From NCBI GenBank assembly GCA_009692425.1, contig SHZF01000008.1, positions 1 to 64,000 of the forward strand: DNA of 64,000 bases, written 5' to 3'. Below are positions 62,724 to 64,000 of the stretch, piece by piece (the first letter of the stretch is position 1; each line of letters opens with the position of its first letter). Below the pieces are notes generated by a model. It had not been told where the DNA came from. It saw nothing but the letters and a program-made list of their open reading frames with translations, and did not search any database. Source of the stretch: Myxococcales bacterium. GTDB taxonomy: Bacteria > Myxococcota_A > UBA9042. The translations under genes were made by a program, and so were the position numbers.

Positions 62724-64000
62724 TCAGCAGCCGCAGCCGTACTTGTCCGGGCAGCAGTCGCCAAACGTGTCGCAGGCCGCGTCGCACCAGCACCCGCCCG
62801 CGCCCTGATCGGCACACGTGCCCTTGCAACTGTTTGCCTTGTCGTGGCCGCACGGGGCGCAGCCGGACTTCAGGTAGTCGCTGCAGCAGTCCCCGATCTT
62901 CAAGCACAGGGCGTCGCACCAGCAGGCGCCGAGGCCCTGGCCGCCGCACTTGCCGAGACACGTGCCGGAGGGAGGCACCTTGCACTCGCCGCCGGTCGCC
63001 GTCGCCGCGCACAGGGTGCCTGGCCCGCAGGTCTTGACGGTCGTCCACATCGACCAGACGACAGCGCCATTGCAGGCATTCTTGCCGTCGCAACTCGCCG
63101 TGCCGGTGCGGCTCTGCAACGCGGTGCTGGCACATTGCCACTGGGTCGTGGCAGCCCCGCACGCCGTTCCGGCCGACTTGGGATACGTCTTGGCCACGTC
63201 GCAACACTCGCCGCTCGTGCACCCGCACTGTGCGGCGAAGCCCTTGCAGCAGTCCTTCGACGCCGTGCACGCCGCGTCGCACCAACACGTACCGTCCTTG
63301 GCCTGGCCGCCGCAGGCCCCGTCGCAGGTGCCGGTCGGACCCACGGCGACGCACGCGGGCAACTGGCCCGAGCCGGTCGCCGTGCACACGGTGTTCGCCG
63401 CACACGACTTGACCGTCGTCCAAGCGCCAACCGCAGCCGTCGTGGGCGAGCACGCGTCTGGACCGGTCCCGGTGCAGCCCGGCGTCGTCACGCGCTGCAT
63501 CACCTTGGCACCTTCGCACTTGTATTCGGTCGCGAGCACGGCATCGCCGCACGCAGTCTTGGCAGGTTTGACGGTTTGTGTCGCCACGTTGCAGCAGGTG
63601 CCCGCCGTGCAGCAGCCCGGGTTGTCCGTGACCGTGCATACGTGTTGGGCGACGTTGCACGCTGCAGTCTTGCACGCGCCCGGGGCGTCGCAGTCTGCGT
63701 CCGACAGGCAGCAGCCCGGCTTTGGCGCGCCGGCGCACGCTTTTGTCGCGCTGCACGCATCGTCGTAGGTGCACGCTTCGCCGTCGTCGCAGAAGGCGCC
63801 CGGGTCGGCGGACCACTGCGTCGGGGACTTCGCCGGCACGCACAAGGCACACTCGTTCGTCGCTGCGGAGTCTCCTGCCACGTAGCACGCACCCGCGATG
63901 AGGCAGGAGCCGGGCTTGACCGCCAGCCCGCACGCGCCGACGGCCGGGTCGCAAGTCGCCTGCTGGCACGGGAGCGAGGCCGGGCAGGTCTTCGCAACGA
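62724..64000 (-). CDS. Cys-rich protein with three somatomedin-B-like modules (N-terminus beyond window)
   Basis: At least 425 residues; the frame is open to the right edge, so the start and any signal are not seen. The upstream half has Cys-rich units including FCDDGEACTYDDAC, like the protein at 1-3571. The downstream half has three modules that fit the somatomedin-B spacing of eight Cys with CWCDAAC and DCC, encoded near 63216-63330, 62860-62970 and 62727-62840. They are separated by Cys-poor W-T-T-V-K-[ST]-C units. In animals this disulfide-knot domain mediates protein binding. An exported surface protein is inferred. It is the second giant Cys-rich gene at a window edge. Confidence 0.85.
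   Translation of the reverse strand, partial: VAKTCPASLPCQQATCDPAVGACGLAVKPGSCLIAGACYVAGDSAATNECALCVPAKSPTQWSADPGAFCDDGEACTYDDACSATKACAGAPKPGCCLSDADCDAPGACKTAACNVAQHVCTVTDNPGCCTAGTCCNVATQTVKPAKTACGDAVLATEYKCEGAKVMQRVTTPGCTGTGPDACSPTTAAVGAWTTVKSCAANTVCTATGSGQLPACVAVGPTGTCDGACGGQAKDGTCWCDAACTASKDCCKGFAAQCGCTSGECCDVAKTYPKSAGTACGAATTQWQCASTALQSRTGTASCDGKNACNGAVVWSMWTTVKTCGPGTLCAATATGGECKVPPSGTCLGKCGGQGLGACWCDALCLKIGDCCSDYLKSGCAPCGHDKANSCKGTCADQGAGGCWCDAACDTFGDCCPDKYGCGC

Overview
High-GC (by eye about 70%), gene-dense chromosomal DNA of a Gram-negative bacterium with an outer membrane. The mix suggests a deltaproteobacterial, Myxococcota-like organism. It has many Cys-rich secreted proteins and lipoproteins, a MopE-like Cx2-DxDxDG protein and an FG-GAP/UnbV protein. 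It also has two large Ser/Thr kinases, one with an N-terminal Cys ribbon and PPC-like repeats, plus TamA/TamB, TolB and an MreCD/PBP2/RodA elongasome. This assignment is inference; no rRNA or phylogenetic marker was tested. No phage, complete insertion sequence or CRISPR array was seen.

Layout. 1-6036: two divergent Cys-rich lipoproteins (the first runs off the left edge). 6167-14334: TamB/TamA pair for outer-membrane assembly. 14342-19749: M1 aminopeptidase with HEAT repeats, a divergent HD-GYP regulator, an RluA-type pseudouridine synthase and tRNA-Pro(CGG). 19926-25654: a predicted lipoprotein carrying a NACHT-like P-loop NTPase, coupled to tldD and pmbA, then a Cys-rich lipoprotein. 25661-33876: RNase G, a kinase with a degenerate AAA module, then a coupled cluster of a lipoprotein, a UbiA/DPPR-synthase-like prenyltransferase and a second lipoprotein, followed by a periplasmic protein. 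33929-37554 (minus): the lysine-fermentation-type genes kal and kce, then a protein with two radical SAM domains. 37666-43301: FG-GAP lipoprotein, a coupled pair of isocitrate-dehydrogenase-family subunits, 7Fe ferredoxin and ThiD. 43368-52540: the mre/rod cell-shape operon, including a PBP2 with a Cys-ribbon insertion, a TMTC-like membrane protein and an HD phosphohydrolase. 52541-54295: about 1.75 kb with no convincing gene. 54296-58861: TolB-like protein and the PPC kinase. 58959-64000: metallophosphatase, an unknown protein, TatD/TcdA, and a Cys-rich protein with three somatomedin-B-like modules running off the right edge.

Themes. Translational coupling through 4-base ATGA/GTGA overlaps is frequent. 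Several genes share a promoter layout of TTGnnn, a 17-bp spacer and TACAAC or a related -10. A short repeat beginning TAATACCA supplies the stop codon of two unrelated genes. The most unusual observations are the Cys-ribbon array inside PBP2, the P-loop NTPase behind a lipoprotein signal, the twin radical SAM protein, the unexplained 1.75-kb island, and the stop-codon-donating repeat.
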